A stretch of DNA of 41,261 nt from Ophioceras dolichostomum (taxonomy: Eukaryota; Ascomycota; Sordariomycetes; Magnaporthales; Ophioceraceae). The position numbers and the translations under genes were made by a program. Of this stretch, positions 32,868 through 41,261 are shown piece by piece. The notes under the pieces are model-generated. The model was given only the letters and a program-made list of their open reading frames with translations, was not told where the DNA came from and ran no database searches. How positions within the stretch are numbered: the first letter of the stretch is position 1; the number at the start of each line of letters is the position of its first letter. The DNA lies in the NCBI GenBank assembly GCA_003049485.1, contig PYST01000345.1, positions 1-41,261 of the forward strand. The letters are read 5' to 3'.

Positions 32868-34779
32868 TTACTCTTCGGTGGACGCCCTTGTCCCCTCACC
32901 GTTTCTCGACACGTTTCTCGACGGGGCTTCGCCAGCTACGGCGCCTTGGTTCTCCGAGCTAGCTTTTCCATCTCTGGGCTCAAGGGCCTTGTCTTCCAGG
33001 ACCTTTTCCCTTAACCACTTCATATTCCAGGGGTCGGGATGCGGTTCTTGCGCGGGTCCTTCGAGAAGCTGGTTGTCCGCATCGTGTCCCTGCCCTTCTT
33101 CGGGTTCTTCCTGCTCGCTCCTGATAAGCAGATCCATCTTGTTGTCCTCGTGTCTGTCCCAAGCAATCGAGATCGCAAAGGTGATCGAGGTTAAGGCTAG
33201 AGAGGTCACGAAGAAGATCCAGACCCTCTCGGGACTCCTGAAGAGCATGTTCTCATCCAAGGCCATGAATGGCATCGAGAAGAAGGCCTGCGGAAAATGA
33301 ATTTCTGGTGCGTCAGCTCCGGGTGGCGCATGGGGAATATAAAGGGAGAAAAAAAAGGGAATAAGAGGTCGGACAGGGAGAATAAAGATCACGACACCGA
33401 AGTGCAAGCCACTGTCGGGAGTCCAATATGTAAACTTACCGCAACGACCGCAGAAGGGAGGAAGGCCATATTCAGGAATGCCAGTAGCTTCATCTGCCGT
33501 GAGTCCTTGGCCATTCTTTGAGACATCTTCTCGAGCTTGGTCGCATCGTTCCGACCGAGTTGCGCGATTCGCCGCAGCTCCTTGGTGTTATCGCTTAACA
33601 GCTTGTTCTGGTTGCCACGAATAACCTCGGCCACCTACCCAGTGAGTCAAGCAAAGTATTAGTCAGTAATCTCGTACAGAAGATGGTGGTGTCGTGGTAT
33701 AGCCCTACCTTCGTCTGCGTTGTCCCCAGCATCTCAGCCAGGCGCTCGAGCGTATGGATGCCGGAGCAACACCATCGGCGGTAGTTGCTAAGCATCTCGA
33801 CCTCACGTTCTCGAGGGCCGTCCCCACCCCTGTCCGGCCCGTCACAGGCGAATAGCCCCGACAGATATTCGAGCGAGACTCGCAGACGTTGCATTGCAAT
33901 TGTCAGCTTATGAAGCTTCTCTCGATCCTTCCCTATGCTCGTGAAGCCTGTCACTTCCAGAGCTCTTTGGGCACTCGTATCAAATTGCAAGGTCTGTAAG
34001 ACATCTGGTCCTCAGTAGTTATAGGCGACGAATAGACCAAGTCCACGAGCCGATTAGCAATGAGAACTCACACTCAAAGTAAGGCTAACGCCAGCCGATA
34101 TGTATGAGACGTTCCACTTTTGCAAGCAGGCGCGCGAGAGGCTGCTGACAAGCCTGAGCTTGGTGACCTCCCCATCATCGGTGGGTGCGAGCCGGCGAAC
34201 AGAGAGGAGTTCATCCAACGTCGGAAAGTTCAGTTTGTTGTTTACAATGAGAAGAGCTACGTTTCCAGCGCAGGAGGGACTGTGGGATGTAGGTGTGTTG
34301 AAAATAAGGGTGGGATCAAGCAGGTTAGAGACGCCGGCGGGAAGATCGTAGGGAGAAATCTGGAATGGAACGGCGTGCCAACTGCGAAGGTTGGAGGAGC
34401 TGCGACCATGGCGAGGGAATTCACCAGTATGAAAATACTGGAAAAAAATTTCCATCGTGGCAAGCGGAATTTCCAGCAGATTTGCTAGAGTTCGGAGATC
34501 ATCAGGGCTTATGAAGAACTTGATGCGTCCTGCCGTAATATCCCGCGGAATCACGATGACGTAGAAGCGGCCGTCGTTTCTGTCCTCTGCTAGCCAGTCG
34601 CAGAGACCGAAGTCCTCCTCGGACGTTAGCGAGTAGACCCTCGGCGTAGTGTTGTCGACAAACTTGGTGGAGTCGAGGCGGATGCTTTCATCGGCGCTGT
34701 GGGGCAGACGCGGGCCGTTTGGATTGCTGGGTTCTGCATCTTGGGCCGGTACAATCCGACTTGACCCGGCGGTAGCCAT
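32868..34779 (-). CDS. CorA-like membrane protein (four exons)
   Basis: Exons 34072-34779, 33709-33993, 33440-33634 and 32868-33287, all in phase 0, give 535 aa. Donors are GTGAGT, GTAGGG, GTAAGT; acceptors are TTACAG, GGTAG (with a CTAATAC branch) and CCGCAG. The long N-terminal domain (about 1-330) is cytosolic and helical toward its end; residues 332-379 are a charged helix leading to TM1 (about 380-402, KLLAFLNMAFLPSAVVAAFF). A short loop and TM2 follow (418-439, VWIFFVTSLALTSITFAISIAW), then an acidic hydrophilic tail. Two C-terminal helices after a long stalk are the CorA layout. The GMN signature expected at the end of TM1 is replaced by SMP, as in divergent fungal relatives, so Mg2+ transport is uncertain. 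Confidence 0.8.
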
Positions 34780-35100
34780 CGACGGCCTTCGCGGGTCTGG
34801 TTGTCACTGAGTGAGTGAATCTGTGAAGTGAAAATGAAGGGGATGTTGAATGAGTGCCAGTCTGTTCGCGAGAGTAGGTATGAGTGCCAACGAGACCCCA
34901 GATCCGCGAGCCAAGAGAGGGAGGGAGGGGGACTGGGCCTGCTTTTGAAGTTGGTGAACGGGCTGCTGCACGGAGCAAGTAGATTAGGTACCTAAGTATC
35001 TGCCGCCCTGCGGTTCTGGTGCCTTCGAGACTGCCAAAGCGCATGGGGCCGCACAAAAGGAAACAGCTCTAAGATTGGCCTATATGCTCTCCGCTCCGGT
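34780..35100. other. 5' flank of the CorA-like gene
   Basis: Probable promoter and leader of the minus-strand gene. An AGGTACCTAAGTA string lies at about 34,986. No other site is recognised. Confidence 0.4.
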
Positions 35101-35582
35101 ATTGTCCGATCAGACCACGACAAGTAGAGAAATGGGGCTGTATTTTGAGGCTAACGGGCCGCGTCTACCCATTCAGAGGCAAGAAGAGATATCGCGAAGT
35201 GAGACAGCATCCGGGCGGTGATGTGGACTTGCATGCAGAACTGCTGCCCCTCCGAAGCATTCCAACACACACGCCAACGAGATTGGTCCGTTACATGAGT
35301 CTACAAGGCTGTGCCTGCCGGAGGTTGTGCCTGCCGGCGATATTATCTGATCAGACCACTGCAAGTAGAGAAATGGGGCTGTGTTTTGAGGCCAACGGGC
35401 CGCGTCTACCCATTCAGAGGCAAGAAGAGACATCGCGAAGTGATACAGCATCCGGGCGGTGATGTGGATTTGCATGCAGAACTGCTACCCCTCCGAAGCA
35501 TTCCAACACACACGCCAACGAGATTGGTCCGTTACATGAGTCTACAAGGCTGTGCCTGCGGGAGGTTGTGCCTGCCGGCGAT
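35101..35582. repeat. Tandem duplication, two copies of 241 bp
   Basis: Copy 1 is 35101-35341 and copy 2 is 35342-35582. About nine mismatches are visible in the body of the repeat (roughly two-thirds transitions), plus a few near the edges. Within each copy the word TGTGCCTGCCGG (or GCGGG) is itself repeated. The period is not a multiple of three, and open frames crossing it change frame between copies, so it is unlikely to be coding. Confidence 0.85.
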
Positions 35583-35785
35583 GAAAATTGCACTTTTCCA
35601 TTTCACTTCACTTCGACCAGGCAGCAATGCAACCTTTGGGTGCCTAGCCACCCACACTGGCAGACGTGTGGAAAAACCCAAGAGCCGGAGTGATCATCAT
35701 TCGTTACCTAGAGGGTCGTAGCCAACTCATACATACAGCTGTGGACTACCAGACCAGGCAGGCCTCCCGCACCGATATCTCCCAT

Positions 35786-37782
35786 TCAGATGCGGAACGC
35801 AGCCACATTCGCTGCGATATACTGGTAGCTGTCCTGCCGGAAATTATCCGCCAGCAACGCGCCACTATCATCAAAGAACTGCATTAGCTTCTGGCCCTCC
35901 GCCCACTTGGGCCATTTCATGTACCCAGTCTTCCATACATTGGGGTCTAGGTTGTATAGGAAGTTCGTGTAGTAGGTCATGATGCTCTTGCTCGCGTAGT
36001 TGGGCAGGATCCTATAGAACACAGCAAGTCGCTGCCGTGGAACGTGCCGAGGATGGGCGTGCTGTAGTCGTAGGACGCGAGGTACGACCAGCTGGGCACC
36101 GACGGGTTCACGAGGCTGGTCTTGGCCAGGAAGGCGCGGCGCGTGAGCGTAAACATCAAATCGCCGAGGATGGCGGCCAGGCGCTTGAAGCCTGGGTAGA
36201 TCTCGTTAAAAATGCCGGTGCCGAACCGGGAGCCCTCGGTCAGCCAGATGGAGTAGGTGTCCACGAGGCCCCGCAGCTGGGCGGTGGTCGCCCCTTGGGA
36301 GAAGATGTCGTCGAGGTACTGGACGAGCCGCGAGGTGGTGGTGATGTTGGGCTGGAAGAGGGCGAAGAGCGTGCCCTCGTCCTCCTGGTCGCCGATAATC
36401 ATCGGCACGGCCGCGTACTTGCCTTCTGCGACGAGCAGCTCGGGGCTCTTGGGGAGGACCTTGCCGTCTGGGTGGGGCAGATACGACAGCGCGACGGAGT
36501 TGTAAGACAGGATTCCCGGGACGGAGTTGGCGGCGTCGAGGAAGTCGAGGTACGGCAGCGCACGGAGACAGGCGAGCGAGTCCGAGGCTGAGGGGCAGCC
36601 ACCGGCCTTCACGACCGCGGCGTAGACGGCCTCCCCCTTGGGACAGTCGACGGGGTCGGCCGGGACCATGCTGCCGGAGTTCATGATGCCGGCGCGGAAG
36701 AGCTTCTTGCCTTTGTAGGTGTTGTTGCCGCCGTACAGCGCCATCTGGTCGAACACGGAGATGGCGCCGGCGGACTCGCCCCAGATGGTCACCTTGTCCG
36801 GGTCGCCGCCGAACGCAGCGATGTTGTCNGGCGGACTCGCCCCAGATGGTCACCTTGTCCGGGTCGCCGCCGAACGCAGCGATGTTGTCGGCCACCCACT
36901 CGAGGCCCATGCGCTGGTCGAGCAGGCCGGCATTGGCGGAGCCCTCAGCGAGGATCTTGAAGCCCGGCATGAAGCCGAATCCGCCGGTGTGGTAGTTCAC
37001 CGCCACGAAGATGAACGGCTGGCCGATGTTTACGTCGTTGGTCAGGAGCGGCGTGCCGTCGTACATGGCAGTTGAACCGAGCTATATATGTTATTGATAC
37101 GGATTGCATTAGTTTTCCACTTTTGTGCAAGTTTCATATGCCCCCTAGGCCATCAATTCCGCCCACCTTCCTTCGGCCCGCAACACACACATGAACGAAC
37201 CTAATTGCATTCGCCAGCCCCGTAGCCCCTGAGTGCTGCGCCGCGGGTGTTGGCTCAGGGGGTGGGGGAATATTGACAAACCTCAAAGCCACCACCGAAA
37301 ATCCAGAAAAGCACCGGCAGCTTGTCGCCGGCCTTCGTGCCAGCCGGTCGCTGGACGTTGATGTTAAGGCAGTCCTCCGTCGCGTCCGTGACCGTCTGGA
37401 ACAGTCCCGTGCTGAGGACGTCGCCGATCACCTGCGAGAGGAAGTCGCCGCTGCCCGTGGAGAAGAACATCTGCGGGCACGAGGGCGCCACCAGCATGGT
37501 CGCGTCGAAGGTCCCCAGCGCGGCGGTCCGCCTCTGGGGCGGCTTCATGCGCAGCTTGCCGACCGGCGCGTTCGCGTACGGGATGCCCTTGAAGGACTCC
37601 ACATTGAGCAGTGACCCACCGATCACTGTCGCCGACGGCCCCAGAGAGACGGTCACGCGGGCGGCGTGCTCCTCCAGAGCGGGAGTCTGCGGCGGGGCTG
37701 GGATGGCCGGCAGCGCCGCCGCCTCTCCTAGTCGCGCCAGGAGGGCGCTGATGAAAAGGAGGATAGTAGGAGTGCCTCTCAT
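35786..37782 (-). pseudogene. Secreted type-B carboxylesterase/lipase, frame broken in this sequence
   Basis: Alpha/beta-hydrolase that cleaves carboxylic esters outside the cell. Exon 1 is 37282-37782 (167 codons, from an ATG followed by a signal peptide, MRGTPTILLFISALLARLGE); exon 2 runs from 37081 to the stop at 35786, after a 200-nt intron (GTTTGT donor, TATAG acceptor). Family marks in order: FKGIPYANAPVG, EDCLNINV, the oxyanion FGGGFE, the nucleophile elbow TIWGESAGA (Ser about 250), the acid in DQEDEGTLF and the histidine in LGTFHGSDLL. An estimated total near 580 aa is normal. Two breaks occur: a 60-bp duplication around an N (36769-36889), most likely an assembly fault, and a small frameshift at about 36022 just after the catalytic His. 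The natural gene may be intact. An in-frame ATG at 37926 is less likely the start because it would bury the signal peptide. Confidence 0.82.
36769..36889. other. Assembly join: 60-bp duplication around a single N
   Basis: Bases 36769-36828 are repeated perfectly at 36830-36889, separated only by N at 36829. The duplicated bases encode the nucleophile-elbow region of the esterase. The extra 61 bases shift the reading frame; reading across just one copy restores the family motif order. Two contig ends that overlap by 60 bp but were joined with a one-base gap would give exactly this. Confidence 0.92.
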
Positions 37783-38345
37783 TGCGTCTCGTCTTTGGTT
37801 GGCGTGCAGCCGGCCTGATGACGGGTTGAGGAGAGGACGACGGGAGAGCTGCAAACTTGGCTGAAGAAAACCAGCCGAGCCGGCCTTGCAGAAGGGATGA
37901 GAGGCGGGCAGGGGACGCGAGACCATCGTCTACTATGTCCTGGAAGGCTCAGGGGGTGGCGAGACAGCCGATCTATATACTCCCGTGACCATCGTGGCCG
38001 TGACCTAACCGAGAGATGGGAGATGAATTCGCAGCAGTTGATGATCATTTGCCATGCCCATCGCCTCTGCACCTCGCCATTCATCAGAAGCAAGCCTCGA
38101 TGCGCGCGCAACTCACGGATGAGCGGACAAGATGGCTCTGGCCCGAAGGTCCTCAACGTAGCCTGCTTGCTCAACAACGCCTCGAGCACGAGACATGGGA
38201 GTGACGGCCCCAGGCGGTCTGGATCTCCTGAGATCAGAAAATAGAAGCTATAGTTCGCCCGCATCCATATGATTACATGAAACATGGTGCTTGCAACACG
38301 CATCTTCGTGTTGGGGAGCCCCGGCATATCCTGTGAACGATGCGT
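37783..38345. other. Esterase promoter / transporter 3' region
   Basis: 563 bp between the esterase start and the stop of the upstream transporter gene, both minus strand. It should carry the esterase promoter. No specific operator was recognised. Confidence 0.45.
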
Positions 38346-40346
38346 TCACAAGGCCGCCTTTCCCCTCGACTCGAACGGCAATATCAACACAAGTAGGCCG
38401 GCACCGATGAATAGCGCTCCACTGGTATACACAGGTGCGGAGGTCTGGAGGTTCGCAAACATGGCGACGATGGGCTGTTGGTCGTGATAGGTACGGGAAA
38501 GGTCAGTTATTATGGTTTAACATGGTCGCTCAAGACTCTTGATGCGTTCTGATGATGTGCTAGGGACGGAAAGGAGGCGCCGAGCAGGATCATCACTCAC
38601 CGCCATAATGCCAAACACCCTGTTCGCCGTGGCAGCCAGCGCGTTCCCTGTGCCGCGCTGCGGCGTGGGGAACAGCTCGGGCGTAAACCCGTATAGCACG
38701 GCGTACATGACGTTGCTCGCGAAGCCGAACCCGCAGTTCCAGCCCAGCAAGGAGCTGCTGTTCAGCGCCGTGGTAGTTCCGTACAGAAACATGCCCGTCA
38801 GCGACGTGCTGACCGCGAGCGTGCCCTTCCGCCCGAACCTCGGCAGCTCCACTAAGACACCACCCACGATCGCCCCGGGAACGCCCAGCACGGCGATGAT
38901 CAGACTGTTGCGGTACGTCAGGTACGTGCTTCCGTCGCCGAAATCCGTTCCCCTCGTCGCCTGTACGAACGGCAGGAAAGAGTTGTATAGCGGGTACGCC
39001 AGGCCGATGAGCGCCCAGACGGCGATGACGACGCCCGTGCTGAGCGCGAGGCGCCGCGTCGAGAACAGCGTGCGCACATGACCGAAATCGATCTGCTCGA
39101 GCACGTGCCGCTTCGCCACGGCGGCGACGTCCGTGGCCGGACCGTAGCCGTCTGGCTCGCAGGCTTTCAGGTCCGCGAGGGTCAGGGAAGTAGTCTTGCC
39201 ATTGCGGCGCGCCACCTCGTGGACGACGCGGACGGCGTCTTCGTCCCTGCCTCGTCCCATGAGGTACTTGGGGGACTCGAAGATGGTGAAGGCGAGGAAG
39301 CGCACGAGGAACATGAGGAGCGTCAGCCCGCCCATGGCGATCACGAAGTAGCGCCAGCCCATGTTGCGCTCTTTTGTGCAGGTGTTACCGGAGGAGGAGG
39401 AGTCGCTCTGCTGCTGCTGGCAGGTGAAGTAGCCCAGGAGGGGCCAGGCGATCAGGGTGGCGACGACCTGGGCGAAGGCCCAGCCCACCGAGAGCACGGT
39501 CAGGAGGTACTGGTGCGAGGCCGGGAGGAACTCGAGGAAGACGGCTGAGTCGACAGGCAGGTTGCCGCCCACGCCGAAGGACCACAGCGCCGCGAAGACG
39601 CCGATCGCGGCGAAGCTGGGCGCGCCTGCGGAGGCGGTGCTCCAGATGGCTGTGAGGCCGAGGGTGAGGTTGAAAGCCAGCTTCCGGCCGAAGATGTCGC
39701 AGCCGAAGCCCCACTACAGGGTGACAACCATAAGTCATCAGCGGTTGGTTAGCAGCCGGCGGGCCATTTTCTTCGGCCATGTGGAGAAAGGATTGTCGGT
39801 GGTGGTGGCAGTGGCGGTGGCAGTGGTGGTGATACGAACAAGGATAGCGCCGGCCAGAAGGCCGACGTTCTGCGCTAGTGTCAGGAGAGGCGGACGTGGT
39901 GGGCTGAACTCGTTCGAGATGGGCGTGAAGATGAGGGAGGTGACGATGGGCCAGAGGTTGTCACTGGCCCAGCCGAAGCTGACGACGATGAAGAGCTGCC
40001 ATTGGTACCATCCCATTCCAATATCTTGAGCCTGGAATTGAAGGGATCCCTCGGGAGGTTAGCCACCTGATTTGTTGCTTTTGGCGCTAGCCAGCTAGGG
40101 GAGAGCCGGGAGCGAGTCGGGAAGCGTGCTCACCGCGCGATTGAGGACCCGGGCCTTGGCTTCGAAAACCGAGTCTAAGTCGCCCCTAGGTATGACTCCG
40201 GCGTCCTCTGCTCCCAGGACAGCAACACCTTCCTCCCTTGGCTGTTGGGTGGTCCCATACCCCTGATCCTTGTCCGCGTCACAAGACGGCGTAGATGCCA
40301 TGTTCTTCGACCCTTTGCTGATGATCTCCTGCGTCCTTTCTCGCAT
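38346..40346 (-). CDS. MFS transporter, sugar-porter/SV2-like (four exons)
   Basis: Plasma-membrane MFS carrier. Exons 40134-40346, 39840-40031, 38601-39713 and 38346-38474 all join in phase 0 and give 548 aa. Donors are GTGAGC, GTTCGT (weak) and GTGAGT; acceptors are TCCAG, TGTAG and AACAG. Joining rebuilds family blocks: LNRA-AQDIGMGWYQWQLF before TM1, GAIL-WGFGCDIFGRKLAFN at the TM2-TM3 loop, and GIMA-PIVAMFANLQTSAPVY near the end. Other marks are LWSFGVGGNLPVDSAVFLEF and FTIFESPKYLMGRGRDEDAV. The central loop between TM6 and TM7 is long and polar. Length is normal. A second Met at 40301 could also be the start. The substrate is unknown. The gene sits 563 bp upstream of the secreted esterase on the same strand. 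Confidence 0.88.
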
Positions 40347-40355
40347 TGTTGGTTG

Positions 40356-40391
40356 ATGACGAGGGAAATGACGAGGGAAATGACGAGGGAA
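40356..40391. repeat. 12-bp tandem repeat, three units
   Basis: ATGACGAGGGAA repeated three times, directly upstream of the transporter's start codon on the minus strand, hence in its leader or promoter. Confidence 0.85.
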
Positions 40392-41261
40392 ACAAATGCG
40401 TAGTAGAACAAAGGTTGAGCTTCAGGTATATGAGTTAGCCTTGAGGGCTAGTACAGAAAGCAGGTAGCCGGCCTATTTCGGCTTGTGGTACGAAGGAACC
40501 TCTCCCTTTCTTATTGTTTATCCATCTAAGTCTTTCCGTCTTCCTGGCCACGGATGGCACAATGCTATGTAAGGGACGGGACTGGTCGTGATTTGGCCGA
40601 CTCGGTGAGACACATTCGGGTGTATTCTGGGTAGAATAGAGTGGCGGGGATGGAGAAAAAGACAAGATTTGATCCCTCCCTGAGGTAGGTGTGGGAGAGG
40701 GAGGCCGGCCATCGGAAGTCCTGGAGGGAGACGTTGATCCGAGAATACCTGGCTTTCTTGTTCGTGCGATCAAGCAAACTCGGCCGTCTGCATCGCCCCA
40801 CCCATTAGCTCCCAGTTCCAACATGCCTGAATGATGATGGAAACATTGTCCATATTGGATTATGGTGAGGTGGTAACATTGGAAGTGATAATTTGCTGTG
40901 CTTAGCTTTCGTGGCTGCCTACCTACCTAGGTATTCATCTCACACACTTTTTTTTCTCTTCAAGAATGGCCAAAAGTTGTTGAAGAATGACGCGATAGAC
41001 TAGACTCCCAAGGTTCAAGTTCTTTTTAGGTCGGCAAGTCCCCACACCGGCGCATGTGACAGGAGGACCTTGACACCGAGACACAGGACGGTAACAAGGG
41101 GTGCTTGACGAGTGAACGGCGGGCAGTCTGTTTAGCCAGGCTCGAAGCGCAAGAGAGACAATCTGCCCTTCTAAAGAGAATTGCTATTGACGCATTAAAA
41201 CCCCACAATTAGGGGCGCATTGGTTAGGCAGGGAGGTCCACAGAAGTACCACCAAAAAACA
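40392..41261. other. Upstream region of the MFS transporter
   Basis: No gene supported. Contains a TACCTAGGTA palindrome at 40924-40933, about 580 bp upstream of the transporter start, and short pyrimidine/purine tracts. The minus-strand frames here are rich in Ser/Pro/Arg and look random. Confidence 0.5.

Noticed and set aside
1..41261. tRNA, 5S rRNA, CRISPR or prokaryotic operon features
   Set aside because: Scanned for B-box-like GTTCGA strings, 5S cores and regularly spaced repeats; none fit. The genes are intron-bearing and eukaryotic.

Overview
The window looks like nuclear DNA of a filamentous ascomycete (Pezizomycotina, most likely a Sordariomycete). Evidence: spliceosomal introns of about 70-275 nt with fungal-type donors, CTAAC/CTAATAC-like branch sites and AG acceptors; a Zn2Cys6 regulator; fungal-type MFS and CorA-like transporters; a secreted type-B carboxylesterase; and relics of three transposon classes typical of these genomes (Fot1/Pot2-like pogo, Tad-like LINE, LTR element). 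Species cannot be told from the sequence alone.

Layout. Bases 1-13,023 hold no convincing gene, only low-complexity, pyrimidine-rich and microsatellite-bearing DNA. A UPC2-type Zn2Cys6 regulator (13,024-15,319, +) converges on an allantoate-permease-type (Dal5/ACS) MFS transporter (16,992-18,660, -). The stretch 18.7-26.1 kb is sparse. It holds one small spliced gene of unknown function (23,696-24,371, -) and one coding-like minus-strand frame. At 26,133-27,773 (+) lies an intronless kinase-fold protein that has lost key catalytic residues.

From about 27.9 to 32.8 kb the DNA is a transposon graveyard. A 5'-truncated LINE is bounded by a perfect 13-bp target-site duplication. A decayed pogo-class element has a broken transposase and a complex right end containing two perfect hairpins. 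A solo LTR sits between perfect 5-bp duplications. The nonsense codons in the transposase fit C-to-T change at CpA, as repeat-induced point mutation (RIP) would give.

The right arm is on the minus strand. It holds a four-exon CorA-like membrane protein (32,868-34,779), a 241-bp tandem duplication, a secreted carboxylesterase (35,786-37,782) and a four-exon MFS transporter (38,346-40,346). The esterase is broken in this sequence by a 60-bp duplicated junction around a single N (almost surely an assembly join) and by a separate small frameshift. Esterase and transporter are head-to-tail and only 563 bp apart, so an 'extracellular ester cleavage then uptake' pair is a reasonable inference. Exon structures were worked out by hand from splice signals and frame continuity. 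No database search was possible, so family names rest on motif recognition.
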